Source: Acinetobacter calcoaceticus DSM 30006 = CIP 81.8
GTDB taxonomy: Bacteria > Pseudomonadota > Gammaproteobacteria > Pseudomonadales > Moraxellaceae
NCBI RefSeq assembly: GCF_000368965.1
Contig: NZ_KB849780.1
Span: 1,984,145 to 2,048,144 of the forward strand
Length of the DNA stretch: 64,000 bases
Direction of reading: 5' to 3'
A program made the translations under genes and the position numbers. Below are positions 29,558 through 37,949 of the stretch, piece after piece. The number at the start of each line of letters is the position of its first letter. Position 1 is the first letter of the stretch. The notes beneath the pieces are model-generated. The model was not told the origin of the DNA. It did not search any database and saw nothing but the letters and a program-made list of their open reading frames with translations.

Positions 29558-30250
29558 TTAACCACCCTGTACTGTCTTTAATCGGCCATCATCTAACTCA
29601 ACATGTCGCTGACAAAGGCTTGCTAAGTTACGGTCGTGTGTAACCAAAATAAGGGTTGTCCCTAACTCTCGATTTAAATCAAAAAGCAGATTTTCAATTT
29701 CTTGTGCTGTTTGGCCATCTAAATTTCCGGTCGGTTCATCTGCAAAAATAATTTGTGGTTCTGCAATGAGCGCCCTCGCAATTGCCACACGTTGCTGTTC
29801 CCCTCCAGACAAGACTTTAGGAGTTTGCTCCACCTGACGACCAAGTCCCACTCGATGCAACCAATCTAAAGCTTTTTTCTCTGCGGTTTTATAATCGAAA
29901 TCTTTACGCAGCCTTAAGGGCAACATGACATTTTCAAGCGCACTCAACTGAGGTAAAAGCTGAAAAGACTGAAATACGAAACCAATATGCTGCATTCTAA
30001 TTTGAGCGCGTTGTTCTTCTGTTAACTCATGTACTGCCTGACCACATAGCCAGACTTCCCCATCAGAGGGCTGATCAAGGGTAGCCAAAATTCCAAGTAA
30101 GGTTGATTTACCTGAACCTGAACGTCCCGTAATTGCTACTTGTTCCCCTTCAAAAATCTCTAAATCGATATCTTTTAAAATCGTAAACTGATTTTGGTTA
30201 ATCTGAATAGTTTGTGTAACTTGATGGGCAGCAATGATGGGTTGTGGCAT
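29558..30250 (-). CDS. ybbA: ABC transporter ATP-binding protein (YbbA/LolD-like)
   Basis: A 230-residue ATPase of the MacB/LolD branch. Walker A is GRSGSGKSTLLG (about residue 39), the signature is LSGGEQQRVAIARAL (about 147), Walker B is IIFADEPTGNLDG, and the H-loop is LVTHDR. It energises the FtsX-type permease encoded immediately downstream. The start lies 44 bases from the divergent tesA start, so the two promoters must overlap or extend into each other's coding sequence. Confidence 0.92.
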   Translation of the reverse strand: MPQPIIAAHQVTQTIQINQNQFTILKDIDLEIFEGEQVAITGRSGSGKSTLLGILATLDQPSDGEVWLCGQAVHELTEEQRAQIRMQHIGFVFQSFQLLPQLSALENVMLPLRLRKDFDYKTAEKKALDWLHRVGLGRQVEQTPKVLSGGEQQRVAIARALIAEPQIIFADEPTGNLDGQTAQEIENLLFDLNRELGTTLILVTHDRNLASLCQRHVELDDGRLKTVQGG

Positions 30251-30294
30251 GATGTGAAAAGTCCTATGTATTCAGAATCAGAGTCGAAGTACAA

Positions 30295-30918
30295 ATGTAT
30301 AAATCTTTTTTGATTGGTTCTAAAAGCATCATGCTTATCTCATTAAGTATGCTGCCCATGCTTGTATCGGCGAAAACTATTTTAATTTTAGGAGATAGTA
30401 TCAGTGCCGGTTACGGAATTGATCCCAAACAAGGTTGGGTACAATTACTACAAAAACGTTTAGACCAACAGTATCCCAAACAACACAAAGTGGTCAATGC
30501 AAGTGTTAGTGGAGAAACAACAAGCGGAGCTTTAGCTCGATTACCTAAATTATTGCAGACCTATAAGCCAAATGTAGTCGTGATTGAATTAGGCGGAAAT
30601 GATGGCTTGCGTGGGCAACCACCTCAAATGATTCAAAAAAATCTGGATCAACTCATTCAATTAAGCCAAAAACAAAAAGCCAAAGTTGTTATTTTTGGTA
30701 TGAAAATTCCGCCAAATTATGGGGCTGCATATAGCAAAGCTTTTGAAAATAATTATAAAGTTGTAAGCCAGAAATATCAGGTGAAATTACTTCCGTTTTT
30801 TCTAGATGGTGTTGCTGGTCAAAAACAGCTTATGCAAAATGATTTGATTCATCCAAATGCACAAGCACAATCAAAACTACTTAATTTAGCTTTTCCATAC
30901 ATAAAAGGTGCCCTGTAG
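30295..30918 (+). CDS. tesA: SGNH-hydrolase esterase (TesA-type arylesterase/acyl-CoA thioesterase)
   Basis: A 207-residue periplasmic GDSL/SGNH hydrolase with arylesterase, thioesterase and lysophospholipase activities in the family. A signal peptide ends near PMLVSA. The SGNH blocks are visible: block I LGDSISAGYGI, block II ASVSGETTSG, block III ELGGNDGLRG and block V DLIHPNAQAQ. A shorter start at residue 13 is possible. It is divergent from ybbAP, the same arrangement as in many proteobacteria. A terminator overlaps its stop codon. Confidence 0.93.
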   Translation: MYKSFLIGSKSIMLISLSMLPMLVSAKTILILGDSISAGYGIDPKQGWVQLLQKRLDQQYPKQHKVVNASVSGETTSGALARLPKLLQTYKPNVVVIELGGNDGLRGQPPQMIQKNLDQLIQLSQKQKAKVVIFGMKIPPNYGAAYSKAFENNYKVVSQKYQVKLLPFFLDGVAGQKQLMQNDLIHPNAQAQSKLLNLAFPYIKGAL

Positions 30919-30932
30919 GCACCTTTTAGTTT
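30903..30932 (+). terminator. Terminator overlapping the tesA stop codon
   Basis: AAAAGGTGCC (30903-30912) pairs with GGCACCTTTT (30918-30927) and T-rich sequence follows. The stop codon is in and beside the loop, so the last tesA codons form the upstream arm. Confidence 0.85.
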
Positions 30933-30950
30933 TAAATATTTTTATTATGA

Positions 30951-31565
30951 TCAGAAATCAAAAAAAGTAACTTCACCAGTTTCTAGTGAATACTCTGCAC
31001 CAACGACAATCAACTCGCCTTTTGCGATCAAGCTTTCAAGGACACTTGAACCATGGCGTAATTGATTTACCGAAGCAAAAACGTTTGAACGTACTGCATG
31101 ACATGATAATTTTTTCAAATCATTTTTTAAGTCAGTTTGCATTAAAATTTCAACTGATGGACGAACACGGTTCACAATCGACATTAAGTTAGATGATGGT
31201 GGTTGATCAGGGTTCATTAACGTATCAATTGTCGCTTGAATCGCGCCACAATGGCTGTGTCCTAATACAACTACAACCGGACAGTCATAACGTTCTGCTG
31301 CGAACTCAACACTACCGACTTGTGAAGGTGCCACAACATTACCAGCAACACGAATTACGAATAAGTCACCAAGACCTTGGTCAAATACCATTTCTGCTGG
31401 AACACGAGAATCTGAGCAACCTAATACAATCGCAAACGGATTTTGATCCTTTGCCATTTCAGCGCGTTCATGATGAGATAAGGTTTTTGCAAGGGAAGTA
31501 TTTCCATTTACAAATCGTTGATTACCAGCTTTCAGACGATCTAAAACTTCTTGCGCAGTAGGCAT
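30951..31565 (-). CDS. Beta-class carbonic anhydrase
   Basis: Interconverts CO2 and bicarbonate with one zinc per subunit. From the ATG at 31563-31565 the product is about 204 residues (MPTAQEVLDRLKAGNQRF); the TTG eight codons earlier is less likely. Zinc ligands are Cys50 (CSDSR, with the Asp52-Arg54 dyad), His103 and Cys106 (GHSHCGA). It has no signal peptide, so it is cytoplasmic. It stands alone between tesA (convergent) and the secreted hydrolase gene (divergent). Confidence 0.93.
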   Translation of the reverse strand: MPTAQEVLDRLKAGNQRFVNGNTSLAKTLSHHERAEMAKDQNPFAIVLGCSDSRVPAEMVFDQGLGDLFVIRVAGNVVAPSQVGSVEFAAERYDCPVVVVLGHSHCGAIQATIDTLMNPDQPPSSNLMSIVNRVRPSVEILMQTDLKNDLKKLSCHAVRSNVFASVNQLRHGSSVLESLIAKGELIVVGAEYSLETGEVTFFDF

Positions 31566-31850
31566 TTTATATTTCCGTTGTTTTTTCAAGGTTGGAAATC
31601 ATTTTAATGTGTCAAAATTTGAATGTCACTGACAAAAAATTAAATCCTTTCCCATGAAAAATTTTAAAAATACTTCCTCTATTTGAATGGAGAATTTACT
31701 GCACATTCGCTGCTGTTGAGTGAAAAAATAGACATACTTTAGCAAATGGATTGACTATAATTTTCCTCCTTTTAATCATTTAGCAAATGACTCATTGGCA
31801 AAGTTTTTCAATAATTTTCAAACTCGCTTATGCATCAAGGATGAAATCTT

Positions 31851-32876
31851 ATGACAACGCTGTCCTCATCAAAAAAAACTGTTCTAAAAAAAACCGTTGT
31901 AGCATTTACCTTAGCATGCAGCCTTACAACAATAATGAGTATTTCTCAGACACAAGCTGCCGATACGATTGATATAAGCTTTCAAAATATTTTGCAGCAA
32001 GAACGAAGCTGGGCAGGTTTACAAAGTAAAAGTTTAAAAGTTGGTGATATAACTTGGTCATATAGTGAAGGTGGGTCTGCCACTAAACCTACGTTGTTAC
32101 TCATCCATGGATTAGGGGGAAGTCGTGATAACTGGAACCGTGTCGCCCGTTATCTCACAGCAAATTACCATGTCATTATTCCCGATTTACCAGGAAGTGG
32201 TGAAACCGTAGTTACACAAGACTTTGATTATTCAGTGCCTAATCTTGCCGAAAAATTACGTCGTTTCGTTGAAGCTGCAAATTTAAAAGGCCCTATTCAT
32301 ATTGCTGGCCACTCACTTGGCGGTTCAATTGCCCTACTCTATGCTGGACAATATCCATTTGAAACCAAAAGCCTATTCTTAGTTGATAGTGGCGGTATTT
32401 TCCGTTCTGCCAATACAATTTACCTAAAAGATCCTGCTTACCTAAAACAACTTTTAGTATCTAAAAAGGGGGACTTTAACTATTTGTTAAAGCAAACCAT
32501 GTTTAATCCACCTTTTATTCCAAAAGAATTTTTAGAAGCTCAAGAAAAGCTCATGATTAATCAGGCACCTCAAACACAAAAACTGGTTGATCAGCTTATT
32601 GCGCTAAATAAAGTCTATACGCCAGACTCATTTGCAGTTCTCACAAAAACAATAGATACACCGACACTGATTTTATGGGGTAAGCAAGATAAGATTATTA
32701 ATGTCGAAGTCGCAAGTGAATTAAAACGACTTTTAAAGAATGCCCAACCTCCTGTTATTTTAGAAAATGTCGGCCATATGCCAATTTTGGAAGCTGAGCA
32801 GCTGGTTATTCAACAATATGTACCGTTTTTACTGAAAGTAGAAACAAATCAGTCGCCAAAAGCGACTACACCTTAA
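31851..32876 (+). CDS. Exported alpha/beta-fold hydrolase (lipase/esterase-like)
   Basis: A 341-residue hydrolase with an N-terminal export signal (residues 1-37, positive n-region SKKTVLKKT, cleavage near SQTQAAD). The oxyanion loop is LLIHGLGGSRDNW, the nucleophile elbow is IAGHSLGGSIA, the acid is in LILWGKQDKI and the histidine in ENVGHMPI. It resembles proteobacterial lipases of the LipA/haloalkane-dehalogenase-like group; no dedicated foldase is adjacent. It is followed after 26 bases by a protein of unknown function in the same direction, so the two are probably co-transcribed. Confidence 0.82.
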   Translation: MTTLSSSKKTVLKKTVVAFTLACSLTTIMSISQTQAADTIDISFQNILQQERSWAGLQSKSLKVGDITWSYSEGGSATKPTLLLIHGLGGSRDNWNRVARYLTANYHVIIPDLPGSGETVVTQDFDYSVPNLAEKLRRFVEAANLKGPIHIAGHSLGGSIALLYAGQYPFETKSLFLVDSGGIFRSANTIYLKDPAYLKQLLVSKKGDFNYLLKQTMFNPPFIPKEFLEAQEKLMINQAPQTQKLVDQLIALNKVYTPDSFAVLTKTIDTPTLILWGKQDKIINVEVASELKRLLKNAQPPVILENVGHMPILEAEQLVIQQYVPFLLKVETNQSPKATTP

Positions 32877-32902
32877 ATAAAACTTCGGACTTGTGAGACC
32901 TT

Positions 32903-33910
32903 ATGTCTACCCAACCGCTTATAGAAAAACTCATTGAAGCTCATCTTGATTTTTTAGATGAGGAATTTGCTCAGTCCCATGTTATCCAACAAGAATTTGA
33001 GCAATTTTATCATTGGTTGGGTAGTCGGCAACTACAACACCTCTGGACTTTCGAACAAATTCAGCAGCTGATTCAAAAGCAAATTTTAGACACCCCTGCT
33101 TCTGATTCCATACTTGAACAAATTGCAGAACATATCCGTTTTGCACTGATTCATCCTGCCAATGACAGTACAACAATTGAAGATGTTATTCCTGTTTTAA
33201 CAATTGATGGAATTGCGCAATACGTTGCAAGTAAAGATCAGCATCGTAAAAAGCTAATTAAAACGATTGTGAATAATCCTGCATTTTCAGCACTTCTAAC
33301 ACAGCTGATTCAGCAAACGATGCATGACTATTTAGATGAGTCGATGTCAAAACGGGTGCCGGGTGTAGGTCGTTTTATGAAGATGGGGAAATCAGTTCTA
33401 GAAACCGTAACCGACTCAAATCTGGATGACACGATTCATCATTATTTGCAAAAAAATATTTTAAAACTCACTCAAATGAGTGAGCGTGTTTTAAACCAAC
33501 ATTTTGACAATGATAAGCTCTACCATTTTCAGGCAAATATTTGGCATAAAGTTAAAACCATGCCGCTTTCTGTTTTGAAAAATTATGTAGAAGTTCAGGA
33601 TTTATCAAAAACTGTGGGTTTAGGACATCAGATTTGGGATCACATTCGCCAAACTTCTTATTTGAAACAACAAGTACATGATGGTATTTACACGTGGTAT
33701 GTACGTAATCAGGAACATAATTTTGACTTGTTACTTCGTGACCTCAATATTGATGAAAGCTTAATTCAACATGAACTGACTCAGTTACTTGTGCCGGTAT
33801 TACGGCAATTAGTTACAACAGGGCATTTAAGACGACGTGCTCGTGTGTACTTAGAAAAGTTTTATTATTCTGAAAAAGCATTAGATATTTTAAATAACAA
33901 AGGCGCTTAA
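32903..33910 (+). CDS. Conserved hypothetical protein downstream of exported hydrolase
   Basis: A 335-residue, mostly helical cytoplasmic protein without a signal peptide or membrane segment. The N-terminus (LIEAHLDFLDEEFAQSHVIQ) and the repeated amphipathic patterns are rich in Gln, His and Leu. A central GVGRFMKMGKSVLETVTDSN segment and a C-terminal RRRARVYLEKFYYSEKALD are distinctive. I do not recognise a family. It is probably in an operon with the upstream hydrolase (26-base gap). Its stop codon is in the loop of a strong bidirectional terminator shared with pirA. Confidence 0.75.
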   Translation: MSTQPLIEKLIEAHLDFLDEEFAQSHVIQQEFEQFYHWLGSRQLQHLWTFEQIQQLIQKQILDTPASDSILEQIAEHIRFALIHPANDSTTIEDVIPVLTIDGIAQYVASKDQHRKKLIKTIVNNPAFSALLTQLIQQTMHDYLDESMSKRVPGVGRFMKMGKSVLETVTDSNLDDTIHHYLQKNILKLTQMSERVLNQHFDNDKLYHFQANIWHKVKTMPLSVLKNYVEVQDLSKTVGLGHQIWDHIRQTSYLKQQVHDGIYTWYVRNQEHNFDLLLRDLNIDESLIQHELTQLLVPVLRQLVTTGHLRRRARVYLEKFYYSEKALDILNNKGA

Positions 33911-33925
33911 AGCGCCTTTGTTATT
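33893..33925. terminator. Bidirectional terminator overlapping a stop codon
   Basis: AATAACAAAGGCGCT (33893-33907) pairs perfectly with AGCGCCTTTGTTATT (33911-33925); the loop contains the TAA stop of the upstream gene. It also ends pirA on the other strand. Confidence 0.85.
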
Positions 33926-33933
33926 ACTATGGA

Positions 33934-36198
33934 TTAGAATGAATATTTTAAAGAAGCGTAATAAGCTCGACCTGGCTCATTGTAAGTTTGGCTAATCGAA
34001 TTACTGTCTCTTAAAATTTGTTTATCAAACAAGTTGCTTACACCAACACGCGTACTAATATTATCTGAAATTTTATAACCAACATTAATTCCAGCCGTAC
34101 TATAGCTTTTTACAGTGCTTGGCTTAATCGCAGAATTTGTTCCACCTGAACCAATGCCAGATTCGATTCTATTTTCGGCAAACTGACGCGATTTTTGACG
34201 GCCATATTGAGTAAATACAAAATTCACATCTAACTGATCTGTAATGTCGTAATCAAAAATTGAGTTAATTGTATAGTTAGGAACTAAAGATAATGGGTTA
34301 CCCGTTTGCTTATCTTTCGAGTCCATCATGTAGGTAAAGTTGTTGGTCCAATGAATATCGCCAAAGTCTAGCCCTAAGCTTCCTTCAAAACCTTGAATTA
34401 ATGCTTTAGGCGTATTTTCCCAACGTAAGATATTCCACTTCGTGTTGGTCACAGCTCCTGTATTTGCATTGGTACTTGAGCCATCTACAGTGCCAACAAC
34501 ATTCGTTCCTGCCACAATCTTATCTTTATAGTCATTACGGAACCAAGTTAAGCTCGCGTTGACAATGTCTTTTTGGAACTGGATGCCTAACTCTTTGTTT
34601 ACCGAAGTTTCAGGTTTTAAATCACCATTACCTTGTAATAAACAACGCGATTCAATATTGGCTGGACAACCATTGCCGTTTGTACTGAGTAAGTACCCTT
34701 CGGCATTTTGATACATGTTTGGTGCTTTATAAGCTTTTGCTATCCCACCTTTTAACGTGAAATAATCATTGAGTCTTTGAGTAACGTTTAAGCTTGGGCT
34801 CCAGTTAGAGCCAGATTTGCTATGGTCGTCAAAACGTAAACCTAACACGGCATCGGTGCTGTCTGTGAGTTTCAAGTTGTCTTCGATATATGCAGAAGCA
34901 ATCCGTGATTCCATTTTACTGCGATTGCCTTTAGCTAATTGATCGCCATAACCTGAACCGCTGCTGTCTGCACCCTGATTTGTCGAAATATTATCTTTAA
35001 ATCTGTCTTCAACCCATTCAGTACCGAGTGTTAATACGTGTGATACATAATATTCAAAAGGAATATTGGCTTCACCATTCAACCGAAGAGTTTCTAATCT
35101 TGAAGTGGCTTTATCATCAAGGTTATTAATTTTTCCTTCTACACTTCCGGCAAGGCCTTCAGGCAAACGTTTATTATGAGTTTTATCGTATTGAGCAACT
35201 AACTTACTTTTCCCCCAAGACCAATCACCTTCATGTGTTAAAGCATAACTATCACGGTACATCGTATTGGTTTCTTTACCAATAAGCTCCGAAAGAATCG
35301 CATCAGCTTCAGCATTTGCATTTAACTGAGAATCACCAGAATAAATATTCCCTTGCTTGCTAGATGAAACATCAAGTAAGACTGTTTGTTGGTCTGTTGC
35401 TTGCCAAGCTAAACGTCCTGAAATATCTTTATTTTTAACGCCTTCACGCCCAGCTGCCGTACTTCCAATTGATTTATTAATATCGACGTCGTCAGCTTCG
35501 GTTTTATTGTAATTACCATATAAACGATATGACAAAACATCTTTAATCAGTGGCCCACTTAAATTAAAACCAACTCGATTTGATGAACCTTCTTTAGAGT
35601 CTTCAGGTTGTGAAGTATAGAGTTCTACCGAACCATGGGTTTCATTCGTCACTTTCTTAGTGATAATGTTGACTACACCACCTGCTGCACCCGAACCATA
35701 TCGAGCTGCCGCTGGCCCGCGTAAAACTTCAATCGATTCGATTGCTTCTGCTGGAACCCAGTTTGAATCACCGCGTGTATCACGTTCCCCTTTCCAGCCA
35801 TAGCGAACTGAATTACGAGAGTTAATCGGCTTTCCATCAACTAAAATGAGCGTATTTTCAGGACCCATTCCACGAATGTCGATTTGTCTATTATTACCAC
35901 GCTGCCCTGTTGCACTGTTTCCAGTTAAATTTACACCAGGCATACGGCGTACATAATCTGAAATATCATTACGAACTGGAAGTTTTTCTAAATCTTCTTG
36001 GGTGATCACTGATACACCGAGCGATTGCTTTACTTGCTCTTCAGCTGTTACAAAAATTGTTTCCAATTTCACAGGTTCAGCAGGCTTTTCTAATGCTGGT
36101 TCAGCTTGTTCTTGCTCATTTTTTGCAGCATAAGCCATAGACATCATACTTGCCAGTACTGAAACAGAAAGCACTGACTGGATAATACGCTTCGACAT
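33934..36198 (-). CDS. pirA: TonB-dependent catechol siderophore receptor, PirA/FepA-type
   Basis: Outer-membrane ligand-gated channel for ferric catecholate siderophores. From the ATG at 36198 (GGGAA ribosome binding site five bases upstream) the product is about 754 residues. It has a signal peptide (SKRIIQSVLSVSVLASMMSMA...), a TonB box-like ETIFVTA, a plug domain (RMPGVNLTG, DIRGMGPENTLILVDGKP, EVLRGPAAARYGSGAAGGV) and a 22-strand barrel ending in YYASLKYSF. It is of the FepA/PfeA/PirA class; the A. baumannii homologue is PirA. A perfect 7-1-7 Fur box lies about 90 bases upstream, so expression should rise when iron is scarce. Confidence 0.88.
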   Translation of the reverse strand: MSKRIIQSVLSVSVLASMMSMAYAAKNEQEQAEPALEKPAEPVKLETIFVTAEEQVKQSLGVSVITQEDLEKLPVRNDISDYVRRMPGVNLTGNSATGQRGNNRQIDIRGMGPENTLILVDGKPINSRNSVRYGWKGERDTRGDSNWVPAEAIESIEVLRGPAAARYGSGAAGGVVNIITKKVTNETHGSVELYTSQPEDSKEGSSNRVGFNLSGPLIKDVLSYRLYGNYNKTEADDVDINKSIGSTAAGREGVKNKDISGRLAWQATDQQTVLLDVSSSKQGNIYSGDSQLNANAEADAILSELIGKETNTMYRDSYALTHEGDWSWGKSKLVAQYDKTHNKRLPEGLAGSVEGKINNLDDKATSRLETLRLNGEANIPFEYYVSHVLTLGTEWVEDRFKDNISTNQGADSSGSGYGDQLAKGNRSKMESRIASAYIEDNLKLTDSTDAVLGLRFDDHSKSGSNWSPSLNVTQRLNDYFTLKGGIAKAYKAPNMYQNAEGYLLSTNGNGCPANIESRCLLQGNGDLKPETSVNKELGIQFQKDIVNASLTWFRNDYKDKIVAGTNVVGTVDGSSTNANTGAVTNTKWNILRWENTPKALIQGFEGSLGLDFGDIHWTNNFTYMMDSKDKQTGNPLSLVPNYTINSIFDYDITDQLDVNFVFTQYGRQKSRQFAENRIESGIGSGGTNSAIKPSTVKSYSTAGINVGYKISDNISTRVGVSNLFDKQILRDSNSISQTYNEPGRAYYASLKYSF

Positions 36199-36284
36199 AA
36201 GTATTCCCAATATATTGATTTATTAAACATCTCTCATTTTAAGTTCCGCATTGTAACAAATCTAAATAAAATTACAAATGATAT

Positions 36285-36299
36285 TGATAATAATTATCA
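36285..36299 (-). promoter_or_regulatory. Fur box upstream of pirA
   Basis: The perfect 7-1-7 inverted repeat TGATAAT-A-ATTATCA matches the Fur consensus exactly. It lies 87-101 bases upstream of the pirA start and predicts iron-dependent repression. Confidence 0.88.
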
Positions 36300-36321
36300 T
36301 TATTTATATTGAATAATAAAA

Positions 36322-36346
36322 AAACCTCATCCCGAGGCTTTTTTAT
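36322..36346 (-). terminator. Terminator of nfuA
   Basis: CCTC-GGGAT-GAGG core with flanking A and T tracts, immediately after the nfuA stop and upstream of the pirA promoter. Confidence 0.7.
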
Positions 36347-36367
36347 TTCACTTTTCAAATAATTTAA

Positions 36368-37006
36368 TTATTTGAAATAAGCACCTTCAGCTTGTGTATG
36401 GTCAGTTTGGTCAACCACACGTTGAAGCTCTGGAATATGCTCTCTTAACGTCGTTTCTACACCTTGTTTCAAGGTAACGTCAATTGCAGAACATCCTTGG
36501 CAACCACCACCAAATTTCAATACAGCAGTTAAACCATGTTCTGGATTATCTTGTACTTCTACCAAGCTACAATTCCCGCCATGGCCTGCAAGACCTGGGT
36601 TAATTTCTGCTTGAAGAATGTAAGTAATACGCTCTTCAATTGATGCATCTGGACCAACACGTGGAACTTTAGAGTTTGGCGCACGGAAAGTTAACTGCCC
36701 ACCAAAACGGTCCTTATTGTAATCAATTACGGCATCTAAAAGATAAGGAATAGATGGCGCATCAATATATGCAGGGAAATCTGGATAGTCCTGTTTATAA
36801 TCCGTTGGGATTACTTCTTCTGGTGCACTATATGCCATACAGCATTCTGCACGTGGCGTACCCGGATGTTCAACAAAAACTCGAACGCCAATTCCCGGAG
36901 TATTTTGCTTCGTCAATAAATCGTGCAAATACTCTTGTGCAGATGGTGTAATCAAAAGGTTTGGAATTTCTTCTGCAACAGCAGTGTTGGTGTTCTCAGT
37001 CGACAT
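36368..37006 (-). CDS. nfuA: Fe-S biogenesis protein NfuA
   Basis: Carries and delivers 4Fe-4S clusters to client proteins. From ATG 37004-37006 (GAGGAA eight bases upstream) the product is 212 residues: an A-type-like N-terminal domain that has lost most of its cysteine ligands, then the Nfu domain with GGGCQGCS (Cys169 and Cys172) that binds the shared cluster. The TTG five codons earlier is not a likely start. It is upstream of pirA with its own terminator between, and divergent from the second rhomboid gene. Confidence 0.94.
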   Translation of the reverse strand: MSTENTNTAVAEEIPNLLITPSAQEYLHDLLTKQNTPGIGVRVFVEHPGTPRAECCMAYSAPEEVIPTDYKQDYPDFPAYIDAPSIPYLLDAVIDYNKDRFGGQLTFRAPNSKVPRVGPDASIEERITYILQAEINPGLAGHGGNCSLVEVQDNPEHGLTAVLKFGGGCQGCSAIDVTLKQGVETTLREHIPELQRVVDQTDHTQAEGAYFK

Positions 37007-37164
37007 AACAATATTCCTCAAGCTGATGCCTTTATATTAACCGAAGATGAGGTAGATTTAAAAAAAATCAACTAAATTTGTCGGATTTATACACAACAGG
37101 GTTTCAACTGAAGTTTTTAATGGCATTATTGGACTCAATATTGATCATTTTTTAAATATTTCTT

Positions 37165-37782
37165 ATGTTGCATCTGCCGTTTAACCATACCATTACCCTT
37201 ATTATTATTACGGTCATTGTCTCTTTACTTGCTTTTAGCAATCAAAACGTAATGAATCGTTTGATTTTTTGGCCACCTGCAATGCAACGTGGACAATTTG
37301 ATCGTTTCATTACTCATGGCTTTATCCATGCAGATGGTACACACCTACTTTTCAACATGATTACCCTGTTCTTCTTTGGCAGCATTATTGAAAGTTTTTA
37401 TCGCCAATATTTTTATGACATGGGTTTTGTTTTGTTCTATTTAGGCGGTTTAATCTTTGCGATTTTACCAAGCTATTTACAACATAGAAATGATACAAAC
37501 TGGGCGAGCCTCGGCGCCTCTGGTGCTGTCTCAGCTGTTTTATTTGCTTATATTCTATTTCAACCATGGAAGCTGATTTTTGTATTCTTCATTCCAGTAC
37601 CAGCCATTATTTTTGCAGTTTTATATGTAGCGTACAGCATTTGGGCTGGTAAACGTGGTAATAGCCATATCAACCATAGTGCTCATTTATGGGGTGCAGC
37701 TTACGGGGTCCTTGTAACCATTTTGATCGAACCTAAAGTGATTCCACATTTCTTAGATCAACTGACTCGTATTCCGTTCTAA
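37165..37782 (+). CDS. Second rhomboid-family intramembrane serine protease
   Basis: A 205-residue membrane protein with the rhomboid dyad Ser119 (LGASGAVSA) and His174 (HSAHLWGAAYG), and the TM2 HADGTHLLFNMITLFFFG motif. It is shorter than the rhomboid at 26284 and has a compact six-helix core; the active-site flank HSAHLWG differs from the AAHIGGM of the other. The two therefore belong to different subgroups, perhaps with different substrates. It is monocistronic and divergent from nfuA. Confidence 0.88.
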   Translation: MLHLPFNHTITLIIITVIVSLLAFSNQNVMNRLIFWPPAMQRGQFDRFITHGFIHADGTHLLFNMITLFFFGSIIESFYRQYFYDMGFVLFYLGGLIFAILPSYLQHRNDTNWASLGASGAVSAVLFAYILFQPWKLIFVFFIPVPAIIFAVLYVAYSIWAGKRGNSHINHSAHLWGAAYGVLVTILIEPKVIPHFLDQLTRIPF

Positions 37783-37792
37783 GTCAGGCACT

Positions 37793-37826
37793 CAAAAAAG
37801 CCCGTAATGGGCTTTTCTTTTTTTCT
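37793..37826 (+). terminator. Terminator of the second rhomboid gene
   Basis: AAAAAGCCC / GGGCTTTT stem with a five-base loop and a long T run, ten bases after the stop. Confidence 0.9.
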
Positions 37827-37949
37827 CATTTATTTATCACCATAAATTCTCAGTCTTTTTTCTGATTTTCTTTGATCTTTTCCTTGTTTTGATTGCAAAA
37901 ACCATCTGATTAAACTCATGCCAAATCTTTTAATAATTCAGATGATACA

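Noticed and set aside
31193..31561. 122-codon frame opposite the carbonic anhydrase gene
   Set aside because: Antisense shadow of a clear enzyme gene, with no independent evidence.
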